From positions 1-32,114 of IMG/VR virus record IMGVR_UViG_3300031141_000025: a stretch of DNA of 32,114 nucleotides; one strand, written 5' to 3'. Positions 1 through 6,994 of this stretch are shown here, piece by piece. A program made the position numbers and the translations under genes. This stretch comes from a virus. Each line of letters starts with the position of its first letter. Within the stretch, counting starts at the first letter, position 1. Below the pieces are notes generated by a model that saw only the letters and a program-made list of their open reading frames with translations, made no database searches and was not told the origin of the DNA.

Positions 1-1
1 T

Positions 2-400
2 AACGTTTACTCTGTTGACGGGCGCAAAGAGTGCCATGAGAGGGATGAATCAGGCAATTTAGGCTTCTTTAACACCCGCAGTATGCTGTGGTGGAGAATG
101 CGGGAGGCTTTGAACCCTAATAACCTTGAACCGATTGCATTACCGCCAGACAGAGAGCTAAAAGTTGATCTTGCAGCCCCAAAGTGGCAGTTAACCAGTC
201 GCGGTATTCAAGTTGAGGGCAAATCGACGGAATGTAAGGACGGATTTGGAGATCTTAAGAAGAGAATTGGTAGATCGCCCGGAAAAGGCGACTCTGCAGT
301 GTATGCTCTGATACCCGCTAAGAGGAAAGCAGGGGGATTTAACACTTCGCCCAAACGTACTAACTCACGGTATAACCCCCATAAGAACTGGAGACGATAG
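2..400 (+). CDS. terL: Terminase large subunit, C-terminal part (5' end outside window)
   Basis: The reading frame is open from the window edge and ends at TAG 398-400, so only about 132 C-terminal residues are present. They read as the end of the nuclease domain of a phage large terminase: a GFFNTRSMLWWRMREAL segment, then LAAPKWQLTSRG, then a GDSAVYAL segment near the end, in the order seen in podovirus and siphovirus TerL proteins. The protein would cut concatemeric DNA and drive it through the portal with its ATPase, whose domain lies upstream of the window. The tail is basic and ends SRYNPHKNWRR, a motif that recurs at the end of the next small protein. The next gene starts inside the stop codon (TAGTG). 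Its place directly before portal and scaffold genes supports the call. Confidence 0.85.
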   Translation, partial: NVYSVDGRKECHERDESGNLGFFNTRSMLWWRMREALNPNNLEPIALPPDRELKVDLAAPKWQLTSRGIQVEGKSTECKDGFGDLKKRIGRSPGKGDSAVYALIPAKRKAGGFNTSPKRTNSRYNPHKNWRR

Positions 401-573
401 TGTCAGATCTTATACTAACGCCTGAAGAGATAAAGAACGGATGGACTATCTCAACGTTGCAGGCTTACTTCGAGCAAAGGGAACGAGAACAGTCGAAGCA
501 CGTTCTAGCAAAGAAGGTACATAAACCAAATACGCAGAAGAGTAAATATAACCCCCACAAGTGGAGAGGATAA
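400..573 (+). CDS. Small protein sharing the terminase C-terminal motif
   Basis: A 57-residue protein starting at GTG 400, whose first base is the last base of the terminase TAG stop; this favours translational coupling. It begins VSDLILTPEEIKNGWTISTL, has a charged helical middle (FEQREREQSKH) and ends SKYNPHKWRG. That ending closely matches the terminase end SRYNPHKNWRR, and the DNA matches too (tataaccccca at 371 and 547). I do not recognise a family. It could be a small terminase-associated or packaging factor, but that is inferred from position and the shared motif only. The next gene starts one base after its stop. Confidence 0.6.
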   Translation: MSDLILTPEEIKNGWTISTLQAYFEQREREQSKHVLAKKVHKPNTQKSKYNPHKWRG

Positions 574-574
574 C

Positions 575-943
575 ATGAACATATTCCCCGGCTTTGGCGA
601 CCCCAAAGCTTTTGGAAGTAACCCCGAGACTGTTGCAAATACCAAAGCTTTGAATCTGAGAAACGAACAGTTCGCTACTCGTCAGACCCAAAGAACAGCT
701 AATCAGGCCGCAAGAACCGAACGTCGAGATGCTAGAGACTTAACACGGCGCCAGAATACAGCTAACGAAGTCCAGAACAATAATAAAACCTTCAAACAGA
801 TAGTAAGACCAGAGGCCGCTAATATCACGCCGCCTGCTGGAGCTTCTCCGGCGACTACATCATCGGCTTCAAAACCCAACAGCAGTTCTAGTAATACGGT
901 TAATAGACGTAGGAATAATCGCAGAGTTAGGAGAGGACGATGA
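575..943 (+). CDS. MNIFPGFG-type small basic protein
   Basis: 122 residues, no recognised domain. It starts MNIFPGFGDP, almost the same N-terminus as the protein encoded at 1406. The middle is rich in Asn, Arg, Gln and Ala with TARRTxR-like charged repeats and should be helical or disordered. The C-terminal third is Ser/Asn-rich and ends in an Arg-dense tail (RRRNNRRVRRGR). The tail resembles the RRGR motif near the end of the two proline-rich proteins downstream, so this may be a divergent member of the same small family. It lies between terminase and portal and overlaps the next start (ATGA at 940). A structural or packaging accessory role is plausible but unproven. Confidence 0.6.
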   Translation: MNIFPGFGDPKAFGSNPETVANTKALNLRNEQFATRQTQRTANQAARTERRDARDLTRRQNTANEVQNNNKTFKQIVRPEAANITPPAGASPATTSSASKPNSSSSNTVNRRRNNRRVRRGR

Positions 944-1044
944 GCAAGAAAAAGAAGAAGGGCGACGATGGCAAAAGAGATGTAGCTATAAAACCTAATA
1001 CTCAGTCCCAAGGCGGGCGTATAACAAGACCGGGAGCTAAATGA
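940..1044 (+). CDS. Tiny lysine-rich protein (34 aa)
   Basis: A 34-residue reading frame, starting at ATG 940 in an ATGA overlap with the previous stop and ending in an ATGA overlap with the next start at 1041. The product begins MSKKKKKGDDGKRD and ends with RITRPGAK, so it is strongly basic and probably disordered. The overlap at both ends, with no room left for a separate initiation region, is the main reason to believe it is translated. Without it there would be a gap of about 100 bases in an otherwise gapless operon. Function unknown. Confidence 0.5.
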   Translation: MSKKKKKGDDGKRDVAIKPNTQSQGGRITRPGAK

Positions 1045-1409
1045 AAGCTATTGTCGTGTTTTGCAACGTAGAAGGTAAAGGTCATCCATTAGGATGGATG
1101 CTTAAGGATGGGTTTAAACATTGCTTTATTAATTTGCAAACCGATAACGGGTGGGTAGAGTTTGACTACCGGATAGGAATTCCGCTTGTTCGTGTTATGG
1201 CTGCATCGGATTTTGATCTCAACAGCTACTACCGAGATTTAGGGTTTACTACTGTTGAGACAGAACAGGCTAAATGTATCAAGTTTGGCATTAATCTGTT
1301 CTGTGGTACAATAACAGTAGCTAATTGTGTCGGTTTGGTCAAAGCTCTTTTGGGCGTTAAATACTTTTCAGTAACACCTTATCAACTTTACAAGAGACTT
1401 ATAAAATGA
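1041..1409 (+). CDS. Probable permuted NlpC/P60-like (papain-fold) phage protein
   Basis: 122 residues. A His sits in a predicted beta strand (GFKHCFINL, His27), and a Cys begins a predicted helix late in the protein (ANCVGLVKALLGV, Cys96), followed by TPYQLYKRLI. The order His then Cys is that of circularly permuted papain-fold proteins; the ordinary NlpC/P60 order is Cys then His. Proteins with the same CVGxVKxLLG...TPyqLY ending are common near portal genes of marine phages and are usually left as hypothetical. The family resemblance is from memory; the permuted-peptidase reading is inferred. If active it could cut peptidoglycan or an amide bond. If not, it may be a structural papain fold. 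The ATGA overlaps at both ends place it firmly in the operon. Confidence 0.7.
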   Translation: MKAIVVFCNVEGKGHPLGWMLKDGFKHCFINLQTDNGWVEFDYRIGIPLVRVMAASDFDLNSYYRDLGFTTVETEQAKCIKFGINLFCGTITVANCVGLVKALLGVKYFSVTPYQLYKRLIK

Positions 1410-1639
1410 ATATATTTCCCGGCTTCGGCGGTGGCCCCGGTGCTCCGCCCCCACTTCCGCCTCCATTGCCTCCTCCAGTTGCTCGGGCTGATCCGGCTGT
1501 TGAACAGGCTAAATTAGATTTAAAAAACAGTGTGGCGAAACGCAGAGGTCGTGCGGGTTCTATACTAACTCAAAACAAGTCCACTGGTGGTAGTATTCTA
1601 AACGAATCTGCAACTGGTGAAGAAGGGAACTTAGGATAA
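1406..1639 (+). CDS. Proline-rich RRGRAGS small phage protein, copy 1
   Basis: 77 residues. The N-terminus is MNIFPGFGGG, then a proline-rich stretch (APPPLPPPLPPPV), a short helical part, and a C-terminal KRRGRAGSILTQ motif. Short proteins with a Pro-rich front and an RRGRAxSILT-type end are frequent just upstream of podovirus portal genes; their function is not known to me. The start overlaps the previous stop (ATGA at 1406). It is paralogous to the next gene, sharing the Pro tract and RRGRAGS, and shares its first eight residues with the protein at 575. Confidence 0.75.
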   Translation: MNIFPGFGGGPGAPPPLPPPLPPPVARADPAVEQAKLDLKNSVAKRRGRAGSILTQNKSTGGSILNESATGEEGNLG

Positions 1640-1641
1640 TT

Positions 1642-1884
1642 ATGAAAAACCTTTGTATAATACCGGGCGGTGGGTCACCACCTCCCAGACCCCCTCCTCC
1701 GCCCCCGCCACCGCCTCCACCGCCTCCTCCGCCTCCACCTCCTGTGGAAACGAAGCAGTCGAATAAAGAGGTGTTGGCTCGTCGCAGAGGCCGTGCTGGA
1801 TCTCAGTTATCAGGATCTTCGTCCGGTGGTTTAGGAACATCAAGCGAGACGGGCGGAAATATAACCACTAAGAAACTAGGTTAA
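1642..1884 (+). CDS. Proline-rich RRGRAGS small phage protein, copy 2 (18 consecutive Pro)
   Basis: 80 residues. After a short N-terminus (MKNLCIIPGGG) the codons give SPPPR and then 18 uninterrupted prolines, encoded by a mixture of all four Pro codons. A charged segment follows, then LARRRGRAGSQLSGSS and a Gly/Ser-rich tail. It is a tandem paralogue of the protein at 1406. A run this long stalls bacterial ribosomes unless elongation factor P acts, so output may depend on the host factor. The portal gene begins three bases after its stop, so stalling here could also affect portal translation; that is an inference. Confidence 0.75.
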   Translation: MKNLCIIPGGGSPPPRPPPPPPPPPPPPPPPPPPVETKQSNKEVLARRRGRAGSQLSGSSSGGLGTSSETGGNITTKKLG

Positions 1885-1887
1885 CAC

Positions 1888-3588
1888 ATGGAACTTAAAA
1901 CTCCCCAAGAGAGAGTTAATCATCATATAAAAAAGCAGGCCGCCGCCAGTAATCGTCGGTCTCAGTTTGAAGAGCATTGGAGCGACCTGTCTAGGGTACT
2001 TTTACCTACTCGACAAGGTTTTACCCAGACTGTTGTAGACGGCGATTATCGCATGGAGAACATCTTTGATGGTACTCCTATGCAAGCCGCTCGTAGTCTG
2101 GCAAACACTGTTGGAGCTATGATCCGTCCAGAAGGGCAGACATTAGCGGAAGTAAAAGCCCAAGATGACACTTTAAATCAACAGGGAGAAGTTCAAGAGT
2201 GGATGGGTCGGGCTACCGAGATTCTCGATAGTCATATACGAAATCCCCTTGCGCGGTTTAGACAAGCAACAGGGGAAGTCGACCTTGACCTCGTGGTAAT
2301 GGGTACTGGTATTCTGTTTGTAGGTCTGGCAAAGTCTCAGGAGAATTTACTTTATCAGTCTGTACATCTTAAAGATGGTTATCCCATGTTTGATGACGAG
2401 GGTAATCCTTATGGAATGTATAGAACGAAGAAGATGTTCATCTGGCAAGCCGAGCTGAAGTTTGGCAAAGAGAATTTGTCAAAAACTGTTCAGGAGAAGA
2501 TCCAGAACAACCAAACTGACGATAAGATAGATCTAATGTATTGGGTTGGAGATAGGAAGAACAAAACTATTGAAAACCCTATATTTGCTAAAGACTTTCC
2601 AATCGAAGAGCTTTGGATGGAAACTCAAACCAAACATATTATTGCGGAGGGCGGTTTCCACGAATTCCCTTTTGTAATTCCACGGTGGGATACATCCACC
2701 GGGGAAGAGTACGGCAGATCGCCGGGTATGATTGCGTTACCTGATAGTAATACCCTGCAGTCTATGGGTGAGACTATTCTGGTGGCAGGTCAGCGACTTG
2801 CTGATCCACCAATCATGGCGCCGAACGACGGGGCTTTCCAAGAAGTTATGACTTATCCCGGTGGGATTAGTTACTACGACGTGGAGACTGCGGCATCGGT
2901 AGGTGGTAATCCATTCTTCCCTATGATATCTGGCAACAACTTGCCGGTGACTAGAGATATGCAGACAGATATTAGAAACCAAGTAGCTGCTGCGTTCTTC
3001 AAAAACATCCTAAACTTGCCGCAGGGTGGGCCACAGATGACTGCTACGGAGATCATCCAGCGTAAAGATGAGTTCATTCGTGAAGTTGGGCCTGTATTTG
3101 GTAGGTTTCAGACTGACTATAACGAACCTCTGGTAGATAGGTCTTTTAGATTGTTGATGCGGGAAGAAGCTTTTGGTGAGATCCCAGAGGTACTTTCGGG
3201 ACAGAATATTAAGTTTGAGTTTGATTTGCCTGTAGATAAGATTAAGAAACAAGTCCAATCTGCCGCAGCTACCGATTGGGCTATGCAAGTTATGCAGATG
3301 GCACAGATAGCTCCAGAAGCAAAACATCTGGTAAACGTTGATGCTCTTGCACGTTTCAAGGCTGATGCAGCTTCGTTGCCACATGATATAATGAACACTA
3401 GAGAAGAAGTACAAGCTAAAGTTGAAGCGGAGAATGCTAAGATGGCTGAGATGCAGAAACTTCAAGCCGCTGATATGCAGGCCGGTATCATTGGAAAAGG
3501 CGCTAAAGCCGCCAAGGATGCGGGACTGATACAAGACCCTGACGCACCCGTAGATCCTAACGCACCACAACAGGGAGTCCCCGCTTAA
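1888..3588 (+). CDS. Portal (head-tail connector) protein
   Basis: 566 residues, the usual size for podovirus portals of the Head-tail_con family (T7 gp8-like). The N-terminal region (SQFEEHWSDLSRVLLPTR, then NIFDGTPMQAARSLANTVGAM) and the central WDTSTGEEYGRSPGMIALPD segment with a following Q-rich helix are characteristic. The C-terminal third is helical and ends in an acidic, Gln/Ala/Pro-rich tail. Twelve copies would form the ring at the unique capsid vertex through which terminase pumps DNA and to which tail tubular A binds. It follows terminase and the small proteins and precedes the scaffold, as expected. The start is ATG 1888 after a short gap. Confidence 0.93.
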   Translation: MELKTPQERVNHHIKKQAAASNRRSQFEEHWSDLSRVLLPTRQGFTQTVVDGDYRMENIFDGTPMQAARSLANTVGAMIRPEGQTLAEVKAQDDTLNQQGEVQEWMGRATEILDSHIRNPLARFRQATGEVDLDLVVMGTGILFVGLAKSQENLLYQSVHLKDGYPMFDDEGNPYGMYRTKKMFIWQAELKFGKENLSKTVQEKIQNNQTDDKIDLMYWVGDRKNKTIENPIFAKDFPIEELWMETQTKHIIAEGGFHEFPFVIPRWDTSTGEEYGRSPGMIALPDSNTLQSMGETILVAGQRLADPPIMAPNDGAFQEVMTYPGGISYYDVETAASVGGNPFFPMISGNNLPVTRDMQTDIRNQVAAAFFKNILNLPQGGPQMTATEIIQRKDEFIREVGPVFGRFQTDYNEPLVDRSFRLLMREEAFGEIPEVLSGQNIKFEFDLPVDKIKKQVQSAAATDWAMQVMQMAQIAPEAKHLVNVDALARFKADAASLPHDIMNTREEVQAKVEAENAKMAEMQKLQAADMQAGIIGKGAKAAKDAGLIQDPDAPVDPNAPQQGVPA

Positions 3589-3598
3589 CAGGAGATTA

Positions 3599-3784
3599 AT
3601 GGAAAAGGAAAGTATTACGGAAACACCAACTAGATCAAGATATTGTAGCAGATGCGATGCGAAATTTAGGTTTCAATGCGTATGCCCAAATCATACTGCC
3701 ATGTCGTGGCAGATGAAGAACGTGTTTCACAGTGGTAAACGACACAAGGGTAAAGATGCTTGGGATAAAATTAATTCAGAGTAA
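3599..3784 (+). CDS. Small zinc-ribbon-like protein
   Basis: 61 residues with a good ribosome binding site (AGGAG at 3590). The segment RYCSRCDAKFRFQCVCPNH holds Cys16, Cys19, Cys27, Cys29 and His32, a spacing able to bind one zinc ion. The C-terminal half is basic with aromatic residues (SWQMKNVFHSGKRHKGK). No family recognised. It sits directly behind the portal gene. A nucleic-acid-binding or structural role is possible, with zinc binding inferred only from residue spacing. Confidence 0.6.
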   Translation: MEKESITETPTRSRYCSRCDAKFRFQCVCPNHTAMSWQMKNVFHSGKRHKGKDAWDKINSE

Positions 3785-3807
3785 CGTTAACTAAAGGGAG
3801 TATTGAT

Positions 3808-4032
3808 ATGCCAGAAGGAGTAGGTTACGGGTCTAAACGGAAACGCGAAAAGAAGCTCACCAAGGACTCAAAGCCTCTGACACCAAAGGAGATTGAGAAG
3901 GAGTTCCATGGTAAACACCAAGTAGAAAACCCGAAAGCTAAGACGAAGATACGCTCGGTATCTAAGAAGAAGGAACTAAAAGATAGAAAAGCGGCTTTTG
4001 AAAAACGCAAACGAGATAGGGGTAAAAAATAG
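3808..4032 (+). CDS. Small highly basic protein
   Basis: 74 residues, ATG 3808, preceded at a suitable distance by AAGGGAG (3794-3800). The sequence begins MPEGVGYGSKRKREKK and is dominated by Lys, Arg and Glu, ending KRKRDRGKK; no hydrophobic core is apparent, so it is probably helical or disordered. The MPEGVGYG start resembles short phage proteins found next to portal genes, but I cannot name a family. Along with the two basic proteins at 4036 and 5487 it forms a group of Lys/Arg-rich products around the scaffold gene. Confidence 0.65.
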   Translation: MPEGVGYGSKRKREKKLTKDSKPLTPKEIEKEFHGKHQVENPKAKTKIRSVSKKKELKDRKAAFEKRKRDRGKK

Positions 4033-4035
4033 CCA

Positions 4036-4242
4036 ATGGATAAAGATAAAATGACGAGGAGAAAGCGTCCACCACTACCCGGTAGCGCCCGGAGAAAAGG
4101 CGACACCAAATCCACACCGTTGGAAAGATCGGACGCGGCGGAGGAGCGTAGACGAAAGAGGGCTAAAGAAAATAAGAAGAAAAAGCCCCCGAGCAGGGAA
4201 AGTATAAAAAAGAGAGCAGACGATATATTTAAGGATTTTTGA
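4036..4242 (+). CDS. Small highly basic protein
   Basis: 68 residues, starting three bases after the previous stop. It reads MDKDKMTRRKRPPLPGSARR and continues with dense Lys/Arg, ending IKKRADDIFKDF. No known domain. Its composition suggests nucleic-acid binding or a disordered packing peptide, but nothing in the sequence fixes a role. An internal ATG (MTRRKRP) is an alternative start. The next gene starts three bases after its stop. Confidence 0.6.
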   Translation: MDKDKMTRRKRPPLPGSARRKGDTKSTPLERSDAAEERRRKRAKENKKKKPPSRESIKKRADDIFKDF

Positions 4243-4245
4243 CAA

Positions 4246-4581
4246 ATGCCAACCAACAGGAAAACCAAGGCGGAACAGAAGGTTGAAATAAATGATCTTG
4301 ATATGTTTGAGAGATCTTCTCAGTACACATCTGTAGAGGAGAGACATCAGGATTTTAAGATATTATTCACTTCTACGCCGATGGGTGAGAAAGTGTTCCG
4401 AGAGATCCTCGGCATGGGGTACATCCTGAATGATACTACGAAGTTTAATAAGTACGGTGTAGATACGAATGCTACATTAATTTCAACTGGGGAGCGGAAA
4501 CTTGCTCTGGCTATTCATAAGACTACTACGGTAGAGCCGCCTCCGCCCCCACCTGATAAACAAATTACGAGGCGAGGATAA
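4246..4581 (+). CDS. Bbp19-like phage protein
   Basis: 111 residues. The core DFKILFTSTPMGEKVFREIL, followed by a GERKLALAIHK segment, matches the pattern of the Bbp19-like family: short proteins carrying a D-F-x-x-L...G...V-x-x-x-I-L helix and a later G-x-R-x-x-A-x-x-I helix, found between portal and scaffold genes of many podoviruses. Function in that family is not established. The C-terminus is a PPPPPPD tract followed by a basic end. It lies three bases after the previous stop and two bases before the scaffold gene, so it is expressed with the head proteins. Confidence 0.7.
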   Translation: MPTNRKTKAEQKVEINDLDMFERSSQYTSVEERHQDFKILFTSTPMGEKVFREILGMGYILNDTTKFNKYGVDTNATLISTGERKLALAIHKTTTVEPPPPPPDKQITRRG

Positions 4582-4583
4582 TT

Positions 4584-5486
4584 ATGGCTGAATCAGAAGT
4601 AGCAGAAGAAACAACTGAAGATGTAGGGGAAGAATCAACTGAGGATACCTCAGATGAAACTGAATTAGAGGATACTACTGATGAGGGCGCTGTCGATACA
4701 GACTGGCGGGAATCTATTCAGGATGCAGATCTTCGTAAACACGCAGAACGCTTTACAACTCCTGAAGCGCTAGTCAAAGCTAATCTCGACTACCGCAAGA
4801 AGGAAGGTAAATCTGTATCCAGACTATCAGAGGATTCCACTGACAAAGAAGTAGATGCTTATCGGGAAGCTTTAGGTGTCCCTAATGATGTTGATGGCTA
4901 TGAGTTTCCGTTACCAGAGGGTTACGACAGAACCGATGCTATGATGGATTCAGAGGACACTTGGTCGAATTTGTTTCTAAATAATAACGTTCCTAAAGAG
5001 ACTGCTGATGTTTTGGTATCTGCCTTTAGGGAAGAACTTACAAAGATGCAAAGCGCCTCAGCAGAAGCTGATGCTAAGTACGCTAAAGATTCGACGGATG
5101 CTTTGCGGGCAGAGTGGAAAGACGACTATGATAAGAATCTCATCTACGCAGCTCGAGCAAGTGAGCAGCTACTTGGAGATGACTATCAGGATGCAAGATA
5201 TATTGAAGATAAATCAGGTGCATACATTCTCGACAATCCTATCATGGCAAAGATGTTTGCAACGTTGGGCCGCCAAATGGGAGAGGGTAGTCTCGGTAGT
5301 GTAGTCACAGGTAGCGAACGCGAGACGCTGATGGCAAAAGCTAACAGCTTACGAGAACAAACACGAGCAGCTCTCGCTAAACAAGACACTGCGGGCGCAA
5401 ATAAACTAGCGGCACAGGAACGTGAAGTCCTAGAACGTATGGATGGAAATGTGCCTGTTGTCGGACAAGATGGGAGACAGTTTTAA
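4584..5486 (+). CDS. Scaffolding (capsid assembly) protein
   Basis: 300 residues. The first ~40 are extremely acidic (Glu/Asp/Thr repeats such as EETTEDVGEESTED). A globular part follows with YRKKEGKSVSRL and EALGVPNDVDGYEFPLPEGY, a phrase typical of podovirus scaffold/assembly proteins. The rest is a long helical, Gln/Ala/Arg-rich C-terminal region (QTRAALAKQDTAGANKLAAQE) that should form coiled coil and bind the capsid protein. It would guide procapsid formation and then leave or be degraded. It starts behind GAGGA at 4574 and lies just before the capsid transcription unit. Confidence 0.85.
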   Translation: MAESEVAEETTEDVGEESTEDTSDETELEDTTDEGAVDTDWRESIQDADLRKHAERFTTPEALVKANLDYRKKEGKSVSRLSEDSTDKEVDAYREALGVPNDVDGYEFPLPEGYDRTDAMMDSEDTWSNLFLNNNVPKETADVLVSAFREELTKMQSASAEADAKYAKDSTDALRAEWKDDYDKNLIYAARASEQLLGDDYQDARYIEDKSGAYILDNPIMAKMFATLGRQMGEGSLGSVVTGSERETLMAKANSLREQTRAALAKQDTAGANKLAAQEREVLERMDGNVPVVGQDGRQF

Positions 5487-5849
5487 TTGAGTCACCAAGA
5501 AAGTAGTACAATCTCGGAAGATGGTAGGATCTACGTTGTCAACACCGCAGGCTTTAAGACTACCGGCGGTGCGCTTAACGCCACGAGATCAAAAAAGAAT
5601 CGGAAAAGGGTGAAGCCTAAAAGCTTCCCCGACACCGACGAGGGTTTTATTGCAGCGGAAAACGAAAGTGAGAGGCGGTCTACTGAAGCGACTGACGCAC
5701 GGCAACGAAATTCTGAAGGCCGAAAAGGCGCGGAAAACTTTAGTCGTGTGCCACACCACAAGAAACATCTGACTAAAAAGGAAGAGAAGAAGCGGCTCGA
5801 AGAACGCCGGAAAAGAAAACGAGAAAGAAAAGAACAGAACAAACGTTGA
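5487..5849 (+). CDS. Basic protein between scaffold and capsid genes
   Basis: 120 residues read from TTG 5487, directly behind the scaffold stop. The front (EDGRIYVVNTAGFKTTGGALNATRSKKNRKR) looks folded, while the last third is almost pure Lys/Arg/Glu (KKEEKKRLEERRKRKRERKEQ), probably one long charged helix. I do not recognise the family. The TTG start is uncertain, but no ATG offers itself before the conserved-looking front. Its TGA stop (5847-5849) lies inside the -35 box of the capsid promoter, so the gene end and the promoter overlap. Confidence 0.6.
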   Translation: MSHQESSTISEDGRIYVVNTAGFKTTGGALNATRSKKNRKRVKPKSFPDTDEGFIAAENESERRSTEATDARQRNSEGRKGAENFSRVPHHKKHLTKKEEKKRLEERRKRKRERKEQNKR

Positions 5850-5874
5850 CAAAATAGGCAATATTTGTTATCAT
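5846..5874 (+). promoter_or_regulatory. Strong sigma70-type promoter of the capsid gene
   Basis: TTGACA (5846-5851) is a perfect -35 box and TATCAT (5869-5874) a 5/6 match to the -10 consensus, with the ideal 17-base spacer. Transcription should begin near 5881. The spacing and the same TATCAT -10 recur in the promoter before the tail fibre gene. The -35 box overlaps the stop codon of the preceding gene. Confidence 0.8.
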
Positions 5875-5880
5875 AAAGTA

Positions 5881-6061
5881 TTAGGTAGATTCCCTTAATC
5901 GGCCCTACCATCGTAGTATACATTACCAACGCCCCGTTCCCAGTATAGATGACGGCCCCGAAAGGTCTCCCCGATTCAAACTTGACATAACGGCTTCCGG
6001 CGGAAATGTAGGATTTTATTCACGGTCATATTGACCACATTATATTTTACGGAGGCTTCAA
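5881..6061 (+). promoter_or_regulatory. Long 5' leader of the capsid mRNA
   Basis: About 180 bases between the predicted transcription start and the capsid ATG without a convincing reading frame, unusual in this compact genome. It contains GC-rich pairing segments (for example around GGCCCCGAAAGGTC at 5953-5966 and CGGCTTCCGGCGG at 5991-6003). It ends in a strong ribosome binding site, GGAGG at 6051-6055, six bases before the ATG. A second TTGACA at 5982 has no good -10 partner. A role in mRNA stability or translational control of the capsid gene is inferred. Confidence 0.4.
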
Positions 6062-6958
6062 ATGTCTACATCTATTAATAATGCGTTTATAACGCAATAC
6101 GAGCGTGACGTTCACGACGTGTTCCAGAGAGACGGTTCAGTATTGAAACCTACTGTCCGGTTCAAGTCTGATGTTGTTGGCTCAGTAGCAACCTTCCAAA
6201 AGATCGGAAAAGGTACAGCTACAACTAAAGCACGTCATGGTACTATTACACCCATGAATCAAACCCATACCGCAGTATCAACGACACTCGCTGATTTCTA
6301 TGCTGGTGACTGGGTTGATAAACTGGATGAAGCTAAGATCAACATCGACGAGCGTATGGCTATTGCTCGTGGTGGTGCTAAAGCTTTGGGTCGTAAAGTA
6401 GATAGTCAGCTAATGACTATTCTCGATTCAACATCTCAAACAACTGTAACTTTAACAGTTACTACTTCTGCAAAAGTTAGAAACGGCCTTCTCGACATGG
6501 TGGAAGCCATGATCGTTAATGATGCTTATGAGCCGGGTAATATGTACGGAGTTATGTCCCCCCATCTATGGGCGGCTGCTTCTACCATTAATGAGTTTGC
6601 TAGTTCTGATTATGTCGGTAGCGACGGACTTCCCTTTAACGTTGGTGCTCCCGTAGGGATGTTCAAACGTTGGGCTAACGTTCTGTGGACTGTACATTCT
6701 GGTGTTCCTAATGTTGGAACGTCTACTTCCAAGATGTTTATCTGGAATAAGGATGCTATAGGATATGCCGCTGGCAAAACTCCTGCAAACCTAGCTGGTG
6801 CTGGCAAAGAAACATCTGTCGGCGCAGATATTACTTGGCACGGCGACCGCGCAGCTCACTTTGTGAATCATGCGATGTCAGGCTCTGCTGTATTAATTGA
6901 TGATGCTGGCGTTATTGAGGGAACCCTCAACGATACTTCAGCTCTACCAGTTTCTTAA
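6062..6958 (+). CDS. Major capsid protein
   Basis: 298 residues. The sequence follows the pattern of podovirus major capsid proteins: an N-terminal arm (INNAFITQYERDVHDVFQ), then FQKIGKGTATTKARHG, a WVDKLDEAKINIDER segment, a helix (MAIARGGAKALGRKVDSQL), LDMVEAMIVNDAYEPGNMYGVMSPHLW, and a C-terminal beta region with WHGDRAAHFVNHAMSGSAVLID. It should adopt the HK97 fold and assemble into the icosahedral shell on the scaffold. It has its own promoter, a long leader, a near-perfect ribosome binding site and a terminator directly behind it, all in keeping with the most abundant protein of the virion. Confidence 0.9.
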   Translation: MSTSINNAFITQYERDVHDVFQRDGSVLKPTVRFKSDVVGSVATFQKIGKGTATTKARHGTITPMNQTHTAVSTTLADFYAGDWVDKLDEAKINIDERMAIARGGAKALGRKVDSQLMTILDSTSQTTVTLTVTTSAKVRNGLLDMVEAMIVNDAYEPGNMYGVMSPHLWAAASTINEFASSDYVGSDGLPFNVGAPVGMFKRWANVLWTVHSGVPNVGTSTSKMFIWNKDAIGYAAGKTPANLAGAGKETSVGADITWHGDRAAHFVNHAMSGSAVLIDDAGVIEGTLNDTSALPVS

Positions 6959-6963
6959 TTTTT

Positions 6964-6994
6964 CGGGGGCTTTTGTTAGCCCCCGGATCTTTTT
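6964..6994 (+). terminator. Rho-independent terminator after the capsid gene
   Basis: CGGGGGCT (6964-6971) pairs with AGCCCCCG (6978-6985) across a six-base loop, followed by a T-rich stretch (TTTTT at 6990-6994, then more T). It starts six bases behind the capsid stop. It should end most capsid transcripts while letting some read through. Confidence 0.85.

Noticed and set aside
3010-3570. 186-codon open frame on the minus strand inside the portal gene
   Set aside because: It lies wholly opposite the portal gene, has no ribosome binding site and a composition (many Cys, His, Tyr) typical of a shadow frame.
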